Part shown: in pieces, positions 43,632 to 53,883 of the stretch | Position numbering within the stretch: position 1 is the first letter of the stretch | How the letters are laid out: the number at the start of each line of letters is the position of its first letter | Assembly: GCA_044598425.1 (NCBI GenBank) | Contig: CP172536.1 | Coordinates: forward strand, 1,364,001 to 1,428,000 | Reading direction: 5' to 3' | Source: JAEVLT01 sp044598425 | GTDB taxonomy: Bacteria; Bacillota; Bacilli; Bacillales; Cytobacillaceae | Length of the DNA: 64,000 nt | Translations under genes and position numbers: made by a program | The notes under the pieces: generated by a model | Database searches by the model: none | What the model saw: only the letters and a program-made list of their open reading frames with translations | What the model was told of the DNA's origin: nothing

Positions 43632-45010
43632 ATGAGTGATCGCCAAGCTGCCCTAGAAATGGCGCTAAAGCAGATAGAAAAGCAATTTGGTAAAGGCTCC
43701 ATCATGAAGATGGGGGAACAAACAGAAACAAGGGTTTCAACCGTGCCAAGCGGTTCATTAGCTCTGGATGCAGCCCTTGGAGTAGGAGGATATCCTCGCG
43801 GACGTATTATCGAAATCTACGGCCCTGAAAGCTCAGGTAAAACAACCGTAGCTCTTCATGCAATTGCCGAAGTGCAAGCAATCGGTGGGCAAGCAGCCTT
43901 TATCGATGCCGAACATGCGCTCGATCCCGCGTATGCACAAAAATTGGGAGTGAATATTGATGAGTTGCTCCTTTCCCAGCCTGATACAGGGGAGCAGGCA
44001 CTTGAAATCGCCGAGGCTCTTGTGCGCAGTGGAGCAGTTGATATCATTGTCATCGACTCAGTTGCAGCGCTCGTACCGAAAGCGGAAATCGAAGGTGAAA
44101 TGGGAGATTCTCATGTCGGTCTGCAAGCACGCTTGATGTCCCAGGCTCTTCGTAAATTGTCCGGCGCGATTAACAAGTCAAAAACAATCGCAGTATTTAT
44201 AAACCAAATCAGGGAAAAAGTAGGAGTTATGTTTGGAAATCAACTCGTAGTTGCTTAATCTGATTCAGGGGTATGAAAAAGATTAAGGAGTTTACACTGG
44301 GTTTCCCTTGCTAGTGATAGCAAGTAAAATAACCTTGTGAACCCGATTGCCTAGGGGTGTGGTGGAAACACTGCTAACGGTGAAGCCCTCCATAAATGGG
44401 TAATACCGTGCCAAGCCTTATAGAAGTATAAGGAAGGTATAGAGACTACCGAAATGAGCTTTTTAGCTAACAAAGTAGGGTACGGCAGGTGATAGGCTGC
44501 TGCCGGAAGTGCAAGGCTCTCTATTTTAGAGATGAAGAGATAGTCCGTGCTATAGAAATGGTAAATCTATAGTTTAAGCCAGAAACAACTCCAGGCGGAC
44601 GCGCGTTGAAGTTTTACTCAACAATAAGACTTGAAGTTCGCCGCGCTGAAACACTAAAGCAAGGCAATGATATGGTTGGGAACAAAACGAAAATAAAGGT
44701 TGTTAAAAATAAAGTCGCTCCGCCTTTCCGGACTGCTGAAGTGGATATTATGTACGGAGAAGGAATCTCCAAAGAAGGAGAGATCATTGACCTGGGTGCC
44801 GAACTGGATATCATCCAAAAGAGCGGATCATGGTATTCATACAATGATGAGCGTTTAGGCCAAGGACGCGAAAATGCGAAGCTTTTCTTGAAGGAAAATC
44901 CGGACGTCCGTCTCGAGATCCAGCAAAAAATTCGCGACCATTATGGACTAGATGGAGAAAAAACCATTACTGTGGCAGAAGAACTGGAACAACCTGAACT
45001 CTTTGAATAA
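43632..45010 (+). CDS. recA: Recombinase RecA, split by a group I intron (exons 43632-44240 and 44579-45010)
   Basis: Homologous recombination and SOS co-protease. Exon 1 encodes residues 1-203, with Walker A GPESSGKTT and the IIVIDSVAAL Walker B region, up to VGVMFGN. Unspliced, the frame reads five more codons and stops. Exon 2 starts at CCA GAA ACA ACT CCA and encodes PETTPGGRALKFYS and the remaining C-terminus. Joining 44240 to 44579 restores the universally conserved FGNPETTPGGRAL and gives 346 residues, the normal length. Without RNA splicing no functional RecA can be made. A LexA box and promoter lie upstream. Confidence 0.96.
44241..44578 (+). ncRNA. Group I self-splicing intron in recA (338 nt, no ORF)
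   Basis: The 5' exon ends in U (GGAAAT) and the intron ends in G (TTTAAG), both group I rules. The guide GTTTCC (44301-44306) pairs with GGAAAT (44235-44240) with the required U-G wobble (P1). CTGG just before it (44297-44300) pairs with CCAG at the start of exon 2 (44579-44582), giving P10. P7 is GACTA (44444-44448) with TAGTC (44541-44545), the latter in the classic AAGAGATAGTCC element. CTATAG arms near the end form P9. No homing endonuclease. Group I introns are known in recA of the B. anthracis/cereus group. Confidence 0.93.
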
Positions 45011-45016
45011 AATAAA

Positions 45017-45054
45017 GAAGCAAAACCTGTTATTAAATGGGTTTTGCTTTTTTA
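45017..45054 (+). terminator. Intrinsic terminator after recA
   Basis: AAGCAAAACC / GGTTTTGCTT stem and T-run. Confidence 0.9.
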
Positions 45055-45165
45055 TGTAATTTTATAAAAATACAACAAAATGAATATATATTCAATTCTT
45101 TCAATTGGAAAACGTGATTCATTTAACATTTTCTAAATATTTCAAAAAGCAACATGGACTTACCC

Positions 45166-45194
45166 TTGACAATAAATATACACACCGATAAAAT
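45166..45194 (+). promoter_or_regulatory. Sigma-A promoter of rny
   Basis: TTGACA (45166-45171), 17-nt spacer, TAAAAT (45189-45194). The following 225-nt leader contains a perfect palindrome TCGCCAATTGGCGA at 45243-45256; its role is unknown. Confidence 0.75.
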
Positions 45195-45424
45195 AAATAT
45201 GTATATTTTACATTTTTGGTAATATTACAAGCTAAAGAAAATTCGCCAATTGGCGAGCCTTCGGCAAAGAGAGAGGCATAGTTGCCCTTAGGCATTCAGG
45301 TTTTATGGATACAAAATCTGGTTATCAAAAAAGCCTTGGTGCTTGCTGTATGTTGAGTCAAAGCAATGTACATGCCGACACTTAAAAAACGTAACAAAAG
45401 TTCATAGCAAGAGGAGGTGTAAGG

Positions 45425-46984
45425 ATGGAACCAATTACAATCATCTCCATTTTGCTTGGTCTATTCGTCGGTGCCGTTGTTGGCTATTTTATTCGTAAGT
45501 CCATTGCAGGAGCAAAAATAGCAGGAGCAAAGAGTGCTGCAGAGCAAATCCTAGAGGATGCAAAGCGTGAAGCCGATTCATTGAAAAAAGAGGCCCTGTT
45601 AGAGGCAAAGGATGAAATTCACAAGCTTCGGACCGAAGCGGAACGTGAGGTTCGTGAACGAAGAAATGAACTGCAAAAACAAGAAAACCGTTTACTGCAA
45701 AGAGAAGAGAATTTAGATCGAAAAGATGAAACGTTAAATAAGCGTGAAGCTCTTTTAGAAAAGAAGGATGATTCTCTAACCAAAAGACAACAGCATATTG
45801 AAGAGATGGAAAGCAAAGTGGACGAGTTGGTACAGACACAACAAGCTGAACTTGAACGGATTTCAAGCTTAACGCGTGAAGAAGCAAAGGCTATTATCCT
45901 TGAACGTACCGAAAAAGAGTTAGCCTATGATCTTGCTGTTATGATTAAAGAAAATGAAACCCGGGTTAAAGAAGAAGCTGACAAGAAAGCAAAAGAAATT
46001 TTATCGCTCGCTATTCAGCGATGTGCAGCTGACCACGTCGCAGAAACAACTGTTTCTGTTGTAAATCTTCCAAATGATGAGATGAAAGGCCGGATTATCG
46101 GGCGTGAAGGACGAAACATCCGGACACTTGAAACGCTGACGGGTATCGATTTGATCATTGATGACACCCCGGAAGCGGTAATTCTTTCAGGTTTCGATCC
46201 GATCCGTCGTGAAACTGCCCGCTTAGCATTAGAAAAGCTTGTCCAAGATGGACGTATCCACCCTGCACGGATTGAAGAAATGGTGGAAAAATCACGTCGT
46301 GAAGTGGATGAGTATATTCGTGAAGTAGGGGAGCAGACAACCTTTGAAGTGGGTGTTCACGGACTTCACCCAGATCTCATTAAAATCCTTGGGCGCTTAA
46401 AATTCCGCACAAGTTACGGCCAGAATGTTTTAAAACATTCGATGGAAGTGGCACAGCTTTCAGGGCTGCTTGCTGCAGAACTTGGGGAAGACGAAACCTT
46501 GGCGCGCAGGGCGGGACTACTTCATGATATTGGAAAAGCAATCGACCATGAAGTTGAAGGAAGCCATGTTGAAATTGGGGTTGAACTTGCAACCAAATAT
46601 AAAGAACACCCAGTTGTCATCAACAGTATTGCTTCTCACCATGGAGACACAGAGGCAACGTCAGTTATTGCGGTGCTCGTAGCGGCGGCCGATGCATTAT
46701 CTGCCGCACGACCTGGAGCGCGCAGTGAAACGTTAGAAAATTATATTCGCCGTCTTGAAAAGCTGGAGGAAATTTCTGAGTCCTACGAAGGTGTTGACAA
46801 ATCATTTGCAATTCAAGCCGGTCGGGAAATAAGAATTATTGTACGACCGGAAACGGTGGATGATCTTGCAGCCCATCGACTGGCCAGGGATATCCGCAAG
46901 CGCATTGAGGAAGAACTTGATTATCCAGGACATATAAAGGTTACAGTCATTCGTGAAACACGAGCTGTAGAATATGCAAAATAA
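45425..46984 (+). CDS. rny: Ribonuclease Y
   Basis: Membrane-anchored endoribonuclease that starts mRNA decay. 519 residues. N-terminal transmembrane helix (about residues 4-24), then a long Glu/Lys/Arg coiled coil (about 30-190). A KH domain follows (GRIIGREGRNIRTLETLTG), then an HD domain with LLHDIGKAIDHEVEGSH and HHGDTEATS. AGAGGAGGTG precedes the ATG. Order recA-rny-ymdB is standard for Bacillus. Confidence 0.98.
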   Translation: MEPITIISILLGLFVGAVVGYFIRKSIAGAKIAGAKSAAEQILEDAKREADSLKKEALLEAKDEIHKLRTEAEREVRERRNELQKQENRLLQREENLDRKDETLNKREALLEKKDDSLTKRQQHIEEMESKVDELVQTQQAELERISSLTREEAKAIILERTEKELAYDLAVMIKENETRVKEEADKKAKEILSLAIQRCAADHVAETTVSVVNLPNDEMKGRIIGREGRNIRTLETLTGIDLIIDDTPEAVILSGFDPIRRETARLALEKLVQDGRIHPARIEEMVEKSRREVDEYIREVGEQTTFEVGVHGLHPDLIKILGRLKFRTSYGQNVLKHSMEVAQLSGLLAAELGEDETLARRAGLLHDIGKAIDHEVEGSHVEIGVELATKYKEHPVVINSIASHHGDTEATSVIAVLVAAADALSAARPGARSETLENYIRRLEKLEEISESYEGVDKSFAIQAGREIRIIVRPETVDDLAAHRLARDIRKRIEEELDYPGHIKVTVIRETRAVEYAK

Positions 46985-47014
46985 AGCGGTGCGATCTGCA
47001 TCGCTTTATTTTTT
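46981..47014 (+). terminator. Intrinsic terminator after rny
   Basis: ATAAAGCGGTGC / GCATCGCTTTAT (one G-T pair) and TTTTTT. Its 5' arm overlaps the rny stop. Confidence 0.8.
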
Positions 47015-47062
47015 AACTATATAATTTGATACATCAAGTCTAGAATTAGAAAGGGTTTGAAT

Positions 47063-47860
47063 ATGAATTTATTGTTTATTGGAGATGTTGTTGGTTCGCT
47101 TGGCCGTGAAATGGTCAAGCAGTACCTGCCAAAATTAAAAGAAAAGTACCGGCCGCATCTAACGATCGTAAATGGAGAAAATGCAGCGAGCGGTAAGGGA
47201 ATAACCGAAAAAATTTACCGGCAGTTTTTAGAAACGGGGGCGCAGGTTGTTACTCTTGGCAACCATGCTTGGGACAATCGCGAGATTTTTGAGTTTATTA
47301 ATGAAGCGAAATACTTGATTCGCCCGGCAAACTTTCCGGATGGAACACCTGGAAAAGGGATTGTTTTTGTAAAAATCAATGACTTAGAAGTTGCGGTCAT
47401 TAATTTGCAAGGCCGCACCTTTATGAATCCGATCGACTGTCCATTTAGGAAAGCAGACGACCTAATTGAACTTGCCCGAAAGAGAACACCTTTTATCTTT
47501 GTTGATTTCCATGCGGAAGTAACAAGTGAAAAACAGGCAATGGGATGGTATTTGGATGGAAAGGTCTCAGCGGTTGTCGGTACCCATACGCATGTTCAAA
47601 CAGCAGATAATCGAATTTTGCCTGGGGGAACAGCATATTTAACAGATGTAGGGATGACAGGACCGTATGATGGCATTTTAGGGGTAGAAAAAGAAGCAGT
47701 GTTGAAGAGATTTTTAACCAGCCTTCCGGTTCGTTTCGAAATTCCAAAGGATGGAAGAGCTCAGCTAAGTGCGGTGGTAATGGAGTTTGACCGGAAAACA
47801 GGCCTTGCAAAAAAAATAGAGCGAATTTTAATTAACGAAGATCAGCCCCTTTATTCTTAA
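47063..47860 (+). CDS. ymdB: YmdB-family metallophosphodiesterase
   Basis: 265-residue calcineurin-like phosphodiesterase, reported in B. subtilis to act on cyclic nucleotides and to affect biofilm and nanotube phenotypes. Metal-binding motifs are visible: GDVVGS, NGENAA, GNHAWDNRE, DFHAEVTSEK and GTHTHVQTAD. A TTG at 47057 is in frame, but AAGGG has correct spacing only for the ATG at 47063. A terminator separates it from rny. Confidence 0.95.
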   Translation: MNLLFIGDVVGSLGREMVKQYLPKLKEKYRPHLTIVNGENAASGKGITEKIYRQFLETGAQVVTLGNHAWDNREIFEFINEAKYLIRPANFPDGTPGKGIVFVKINDLEVAVINLQGRTFMNPIDCPFRKADDLIELARKRTPFIFVDFHAEVTSEKQAMGWYLDGKVSAVVGTHTHVQTADNRILPGGTAYLTDVGMTGPYDGILGVEKEAVLKRFLTSLPVRFEIPKDGRAQLSAVVMEFDRKTGLAKKIERILINEDQPLYS

Positions 47861-47906
47861 GCATGCTGCTAATTGTTTCGTCTATATGTGTTACTTTTTT
47901 GTCCAA

Positions 47907-47934
47907 GCCGGAATAAGTCTTTTATCGGTTGAAT
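47907..47934 (+). promoter_or_regulatory. Sigma-H-like promoter of spoVS
   Basis: GCCGGAATA (47907-47915) resembles the -35 RnAGGAwww and GTTGAAT (47928-47934) matches the -10 RnnGAAT, with a 12-nt gap. B. subtilis spoVS is sigma-H dependent. Confidence 0.45.
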
Positions 47935-48018
47935 ATAGTAGCAGTGGAATCATATACACCTGATTGGTTCATGAAACTGCTCATGCGGGATCGGGATTTA
48001 TACAAGGAGGAGCTAGGA

Positions 48019-48279
48019 ATGGAAATATTAAAAGTTTCAGCAAAATCTAATCCTAATTCTGTAGCTGGTGCGCTTGCCGGAGTTCTGCGAGAAAGAGGGA
48101 CTGCAGAAATACAGGCAATCGGTGCGGGTGCATTAAACCAAGCCGTTAAGGCAGTAGCCATTGCAAGAGGATTCGTCGCACCTAGCGGAGTTGATTTGAT
48201 TTGCATCCCGGCATTTACCGATATTCAAATTGATGGAGAGGAACGCACAGCTATAAAACTTATCGTAGAGCCACGGTAA
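48019..48279 (+). CDS. spoVS: Stage V sporulation protein S
   Basis: 86-residue Alba-like protein needed for completion of sporulation. The highly conserved N-terminus MEILKVSAKSNPNSVAGALA is exact. The frame is open upstream to 47929, but AAGGAGGAGCTAGG immediately precedes the ATG at 48019, and all family members start there. A strong terminator follows. Confidence 0.97.
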   Translation: MEILKVSAKSNPNSVAGALAGVLRERGTAEIQAIGAGALNQAVKAVAIARGFVAPSGVDLICIPAFTDIQIDGEERTAIKLIVEPR

Positions 48280-48294
48280 GAATTGGCGATAATG

Positions 48295-48334
48295 GGAACT
48301 TGCTTGATTTTTAATCAAGCGGGTTCTTTTTTTT
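48295..48334 (+). terminator. Intrinsic terminator after spoVS
   Basis: GAACTTGCTTGATT / AATCAAGCGGGTTC stem with an eight-base T-run. Confidence 0.93.
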
Positions 48335-48779
48335 GCCAAAGTATAGCGGAAGCAAAGTAGGATTCCATCATTTCAATCTTACAAAATAGCGTTTTAATGA
48401 GCAGAAAAAACTATTCTAAAATACAATAAAAGAAATGGTTATATAAATTTATAAAAATTACGTTAGCTTCATTTAAAAGGTAAAATCCGCATAATCATTG
48501 AATTTTAAAAATAAATTTCGTCATTAAACTAGCGGAAAAATTGTCATTTTGCTAATAATAAAAAAATATTCATATTTTAGACAATATTTTGCTTTAAAGG
48601 GTTGCAATTTTCAGTTTAGAGGTCTAGAATTGTAAGCGTTTAGTACATATCCATTAATCTACTTTTTGAAATCTATTGAACTGTAATGGATCAAATTGGT
48701 AGTGTTTTTTTGGAAAAGTGCTATACTTTAAATGAATTATTTTTTTCATACTTTTTACATATCCAAAGGGGTGTAAGTC
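48335..48779. other. Long AT-rich spacer upstream of korA
   Basis: About 445 nt without a gene. It contains the catabolite-type site at 48631-48644 and a TATACT box near 48722. Nothing else was recognised. Confidence 0.5.
48631..48644. promoter_or_regulatory. cre-like (CcpA) site upstream of korA
   Basis: TGTAAGCGTTTAGT matches 12 of 14 positions of the consensus TGWAANCGNTNWCA; the two mismatches are the last two bases. It lies about 90 nt before the TATACT box. Confidence 0.4.
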
Positions 48780-50516
48780 ATGATCAATCAACTTTCGTGG
48801 AAAGTTGGCGGGCAGCAAGGGGAAGGCATTGAGAGTACAGGAGAAATCTTTGCAATTGCGTTGAATCGCCTTGGCTATTACCTATACGGTTATCGCCACT
48901 TTTCATCTCGTATCAAAGGCGGCCATACGAATAATAAGATTCGTGTCAGCACAACGCAAGTACGCTCGATTTCAGATGATCTTGATATTCTCGTTGCGTT
49001 TGATCAAGAAACAATTGATGTAAACTACCATGAATTGACGAGTGAGGGTGTAATTCTTGCGGATTCCAAATTTGATCCAAAGAAACCACAAGACACTGAA
49101 GCTGCTTTGTATGCGGTTCCATTCACGGAAATTGCGACAGAACTAGGAACATCCCTCATGAAAAACATGGTGGCAATCGGAGCAACATCTGCCGTTTTAG
49201 ATCTGGACATTCAAGTTTTTAAAGAAGTAGTTCAAGAAATTTTCGGCAAAAAAGGCGAGCAGGTAGTTGCAAAAAATATGGAAGCCATCAAAGCTGGCTA
49301 TAATTATATGAAAGAAAAGCTTGGAAGCGGAATTCAAACAATGCAGCTGGAAAAAGCCGACGGAATCAAACGAATGTTTATGATTGGAAACGATGCCATT
49401 GCTCTTGGCGCAATGGCCGGCGGATGCCGTTTCATGGCAGCCTACCCAATTACGCCAGCTTCTGAAATAATGGAATATTTAATTAAAAAACTTCCAGCTC
49501 TTGGAGGGGCCGTTATTCAAACAGAAGACGAAATTGCGGCATGTACGATGGCAATCGGCGCCAACTACGGAGGCGTTCGCGCAATGACTGCTTCCGCTGG
49601 TCCTGGATTGTCTCTAAAAATGGAGGCAATTGGTTTGGCTGGTATGACAGAAACACCGCTTGTCATTGTAGATACTCAACGTGGAGGTCCTTCCACTGGT
49701 TTGCCGACAAAGCAAGAACAGTCAGACTTAATGGCGATGATATATGGAACACATGGTGAAATTCCAAAAATCGTACTTGCTCCAAGTACAGTTCAAGAAG
49801 CATTCTATGATACAGCAGAAGCATTTAACTTAGCTGAAGAATACCAGTGTCCGGTTATCGTGCTATCAGACTTGCAGCTTTCCTTAGGGAAACAGACCGT
49901 TGAACCACTTGACTTTTCTCAAGTCGAAATCAGACGCGGCAAGCTGTTGACTGGTGATCTTCCGCCAAATGAAAATAACAGTTATTTCAAACGTTATGAA
50001 GTGACAGAAGACGGAATATCGCCAAGGGTTATTCCTGGCATGAAAAATGGTATTCACCACGTAACGGGTGTAGAGCATGCAGAAACAGGAAAGCCGTCTG
50101 AGTCCGCAGTCAACCGGATTGCCCAAATGGATAAGCGTTTCCGCAAAATGGAGAATATTCGTTTTAATACGCCAGTATATAAAAATGCACCATACGAAGA
50201 TGCTGATTTGTTGATCGTTGGGTTTATTTCCACACGAGGTGCGATTGAAGAAGCAATGGTTCGTCTTGAAAAAGATGGGTTAAAAGTGAACCATGCTCAT
50301 ATTCGCTTAATTCATCCGTTCCCGACAGACGAAATTTTGCCGCTTGTACAGTCAGCGAAAAAAGTCATCGTTGTTGAAAATAACGCAACAGGCCAACTGG
50401 CAAATATCCTAAAAATGAATGTTGGCCATGCTGAGAAAATCCATAAGCATGTAAAATATGATGGTAATCCGTTCCTACCGCATGAAGTTTATACAAAAAG
50501 TAAGGAGTTGTTCTAA
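48780..50516 (+). CDS. korA: 2-oxoacid:ferredoxin oxidoreductase, fused gamma/alpha subunit
   Basis: 578 residues. The N-terminal gamma domain (about 1-180) begins LSWKVGGQQGEGIESTGEIF. The alpha domain follows with AAYPITPASEIMEYL, the substrate-side motif that takes 2-oxoglutarate-type acids, and ends in a transketolase-like C-terminal domain. Together with KorB it would decarboxylate a 2-oxoacid to acyl-CoA and reduce ferredoxin. The 2-oxoglutarate assignment is by similarity. It joins korB without a gap. Confidence 0.92.
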   Translation: MINQLSWKVGGQQGEGIESTGEIFAIALNRLGYYLYGYRHFSSRIKGGHTNNKIRVSTTQVRSISDDLDILVAFDQETIDVNYHELTSEGVILADSKFDPKKPQDTEAALYAVPFTEIATELGTSLMKNMVAIGATSAVLDLDIQVFKEVVQEIFGKKGEQVVAKNMEAIKAGYNYMKEKLGSGIQTMQLEKADGIKRMFMIGNDAIALGAMAGGCRFMAAYPITPASEIMEYLIKKLPALGGAVIQTEDEIAACTMAIGANYGGVRAMTASAGPGLSLKMEAIGLAGMTETPLVIVDTQRGGPSTGLPTKQEQSDLMAMIYGTHGEIPKIVLAPSTVQEAFYDTAEAFNLAEEYQCPVIVLSDLQLSLGKQTVEPLDFSQVEIRRGKLLTGDLPPNENNSYFKRYEVTEDGISPRVIPGMKNGIHHVTGVEHAETGKPSESAVNRIAQMDKRFRKMENIRFNTPVYKNAPYEDADLLIVGFISTRGAIEEAMVRLEKDGLKVNHAHIRLIHPFPTDEILPLVQSAKKVIVVENNATGQLANILKMNVGHAEKIHKHVKYDGNPFLPHEVYTKSKELF

Positions 50517-51381
<865 letters not shown>

Positions 51382-51383
<2 letters not shown>

Positions 51384-51419
51384 AAAAATCCTGCAGGAAT
51401 TTTCCTGCAGGATTTTTTT
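51382..51419 (+). terminator. Intrinsic terminator after korB
   Basis: 17-bp stem AAAAAAATCCTGCAGGA / TCCTGCAGGATTTTTTT. The symmetric A/T ends would also let it work on the minus strand. Confidence 0.93.
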
Positions 51420-51507
51420 GCCTTTTCGGTATTATCGACGGCATTTTTTAAATAAGCGGATATGTCTTATTGTGTCTTATTGGTGAAATCGCACCCTTGA
51501 TTTTCTA

Positions 51508-51536
51508 TTGTTTTCATTTCTTTTAACCTTTATACT
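51508..51536 (+). promoter_or_regulatory. Probable sigma-A promoter of miaB-ricA
   Basis: TTGTTT (51508-51513), 17-nt spacer, TATACT (51531-51536). Confidence 0.45.
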
Positions 51537-51648
51537 ATAATAATGTGCAGGTGTGCCTAGCTGTGTTTAAGTTCCGTACGAGGGATTCAAATTTTAATGA
51601 AATAAATAATGATGGAAGTTGATTTTATGAAAGGGGAACAACTGAAAA

Positions 51649-53193
51649 ATGAATGAACAGCAAAGAGTTGAAAATCAACAAGTTAAAACTGCTAATTCTT
51701 CGGACAAAAAATCCGCCAAGGATTACAGTAAATATTTTGAAAAAGTGATTACGGCACCTTCTTTGAAAGATGCAAAAAAACGAGGAAAAGAAGAAGTGAA
51801 GTATCATAATGATTTTATAATCCCAGAAGCGTTTCGGGGAATGGGGAACGGCCGCAAATTCTACATTCGTACTTATGGCTGTCAAATGAATGAGCACGAT
51901 ACAGAAGTGATGGCTGGAATCTTTATGGCATTAGGCTATGAACCGACTGAATCAGTTGAAGACGCTAATGTCATTCTTTTGAATACTTGCGCCATTCGCG
52001 AAAATGCCGAAAACAAAGTATTTGGCGAGATTGGCCATTTAAAATCGCTTAAAATGGAAAAGCCCGACCTTTTGCTTGGAGTTTGCGGGTGTATGTCCCA
52101 GGAAGAATCCGTTGTAAATAAAATTTTAAAAACGTATCAATATGTTGATATGATTTTTGGTACGCATAATATCCACCGCTTGCCAAATATTCTGCATGAA
52201 GCATATATGTCGAAAGAAATGGTTGTCGAGGTTTGGTCCAAAGAAGGTGACGTCATTGAGAACCTTCCTAAAGTCCGCCGCGGAAACATCAAAGGCTGGG
52301 TAAACATTATGTACGGCTGCGATAAATTCTGCACATACTGCATTGTACCCTTCACACGTGGTAAAGAGCGAAGCCGCCGGCCAGAAGAGATTATTCATGA
52401 AGTGCGTCAATTGGCTGCCCAGGGGTATCAGGAAATTACCTTGCTTGGCCAAAATGTGAATGCATATGGAAAAGATTTTACCGACATTCAATATGGCCTG
52501 GGAGATTTAATGGACGAACTTCGCAAAATTGATATCCCGCGTATTCGCTTTACAACAAGTCACCCGCGTGATTTTGATGACCACCTGATCGAAGTCCTTG
52601 CAAAAGGCGGAAATTTAATGAATCACATCCACCTTCCTGTACAATCAGGTTCGACGGATGTATTGAAAATCATGGCGCGGAAGTACACAAGGGAACAATA
52701 TTTGGAATTAGTTCGTAAAATCAAAGCAGCCATCCCGGATGTGGCCTTAACAACGGATATTATTGTCGGTTATCCAAATGAAACAGATGAACAATTTGAA
52801 GAAACACTATCACTTTATCGGGAAGTTGGCTATGAATCAGCATACACCTTCATTTATTCACCACGAGAAGGCACACCTGCAGCGCAAATGAAGGATAATG
52901 TTCCAATGGAAGTGAAGAAAGAGCGATTGCAGCGTTTAAATAGCTTAGTGAATGAGCTTTCGGCGGAGGCAATGAAAAAATATCAAGATCAAGTGGTTGA
53001 AGTGTTGGTAGAAGGTGAAAGTAAAAATAATCCAGATGTTTTGGCTGGCTACACCCGTAAAAATAAGCTTGTTAATTTTACCGGACCAAAAACGGCAATT
53101 GGCAAAATTGTAAAAGTGAAAATTACAGAAGCCAAAACATGGTCTTTAAATGGAGAAATGATCGAAGAACTTAAACCAGCAGAGGTGAAGTAA
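51649..53193 (+). CDS. miaB: tRNA-2-methylthio-N6-dimethylallyladenosine synthase MiaB
   Basis: Radical-SAM methylthiotransferase acting on A37 of tRNA. 514 residues. The N-terminal UPF0004 domain has Cys in YGCQMNEHDTE, NTCAIRENAENK and GVCGCMSQEE. The radical SAM cluster motif CxxxCxxC is CDKFCTYC in MYGCDKFCTYCIVPFTRG, and a C-terminal TRAM domain follows. The charged N-terminal extension of about 65 residues is normal in Bacillus. ricA starts one base after its stop. Confidence 0.97.
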   Translation: MNEQQRVENQQVKTANSSDKKSAKDYSKYFEKVITAPSLKDAKKRGKEEVKYHNDFIIPEAFRGMGNGRKFYIRTYGCQMNEHDTEVMAGIFMALGYEPTESVEDANVILLNTCAIRENAENKVFGEIGHLKSLKMEKPDLLLGVCGCMSQEESVVNKILKTYQYVDMIFGTHNIHRLPNILHEAYMSKEMVVEVWSKEGDVIENLPKVRRGNIKGWVNIMYGCDKFCTYCIVPFTRGKERSRRPEEIIHEVRQLAAQGYQEITLLGQNVNAYGKDFTDIQYGLGDLMDELRKIDIPRIRFTTSHPRDFDDHLIEVLAKGGNLMNHIHLPVQSGSTDVLKIMARKYTREQYLELVRKIKAAIPDVALTTDIIVGYPNETDEQFEETLSLYREVGYESAYTFIYSPREGTPAAQMKDNVPMEVKKERLQRLNSLVNELSAEAMKKYQDQVVEVLVEGESKNNPDVLAGYTRKNKLVNFTGPKTAIGKIVKVKITEAKTWSLNGEMIEELKPAEVK

Positions 53194-53194
53194 G

Positions 53195-53635
53195 GTGGCG
53201 AGGTATACAAAAGATGAGATTGTCGCTCGTGCGGAAGAACTAGCGCGGATGGTGGCTGAAACGGATGAAGTGGACTTCTTTAAACGTGCAGAAGCGCAAA
53301 TTCATGAAAATCCAAAAGTACGGACAATGATTTCTGATATAAAGGGGCTTCAAAAGCAAGCGGTCAACCTGCAACATTATGGAAAGGTGGAAGCCTTAAA
53401 GAAAGTGGAAGAAAAAATTTCACAAATCGAGCAGGAATTGGATGAAATTCCGGTGGTTCAGGATTTTAAACAATCCCAGCTTGAAGTAAATGAATTGCTG
53501 CAAATTATCGCTTCAACTATTTCCAATACCGTAACGGATGAAATTATCCAATCAACGGGAGGAGATGTTTTGCGCGGCGAAACAGGAGCAAGCTTGAATC
53601 ATGAGGAAGCTTGCGGCCACGACCACGATCATTAA
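53195..53635 (+). CDS. ricA: RicA (YmcA), RNA-processing/phosphorelay accessory protein
   Basis: 146 residues, helical. It belongs to the YlbF/YmcA family whose members RicA, RicF and RicT form a Fe-S-containing complex that affects RNase Y specificity, biofilm, competence and sporulation. The conserved RAEELARMVAETDEVDFFKRAE and KQAVNLQHYGK are present. The C-terminus holds a Cys/His tail (CGHDHDH), fitting metal or cluster binding. GTG start, AGAGGTGAAG upstream. Located with rny in the same window. Confidence 0.93.
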   Translation: MARYTKDEIVARAEELARMVAETDEVDFFKRAEAQIHENPKVRTMISDIKGLQKQAVNLQHYGKVEALKKVEEKISQIEQELDEIPVVQDFKQSQLEVNELLQIIASTISNTVTDEIIQSTGGDVLRGETGASLNHEEACGHDHDH

Positions 53636-53688
53636 ATAAAACTGTGCGTTCAGAATTTATGAATTTAAATTACGATTTGCTAAGAGAG

Positions 53689-53720
53689 AAAAACAGGCAA
53701 TTCTTTAGCCTGTTTTTTTT
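53689..53720 (+). terminator. Intrinsic terminator after ricA
   Basis: AAAAACAGGC / GCCTGTTTTT stem and T-run. Confidence 0.9.
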
Positions 53721-53822
53721 GTATATGAATTGGAATTGGACACTCACAGGAACCCCATGCCACATACCCACATAAAATGAACTATGACTAAACTTTTATC
53801 CCCTATCGCCAAAAATATATCG

Positions 53823-53851
53823 CACACTAGTCTAAAAATTAGCATAGGATG
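53823..53851 (+). promoter_or_regulatory. Sigma-K-like promoter of cotE
   Basis: CACA (53823-53826), 16-nt spacer and CATAGGATG (53843-53851). Nearly the same layout as the spoVF promoter at 15635-15663. In B. subtilis cotE has a sigma-E and a sigma-K promoter. Confidence 0.55.
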
Positions 53852-53883
53852 AAATGAAACTGAATGAGGAGGGTTCGCTCGAA

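Noticed and set aside
43632..44258. recA read as a truncated gene or pseudogene of 208 residues plus a separate downstream fragment
   Set aside because: The intervening 338 nt obey group I intron rules, and joining the exons restores an unbroken conserved protein in frame.
44241..44578. Group II intron or intein in recA
   Set aside because: There is no GTGYG 5' end, no domain V hairpin and no reverse transcriptase. The inserted frame stops at once, so it is not an intein.
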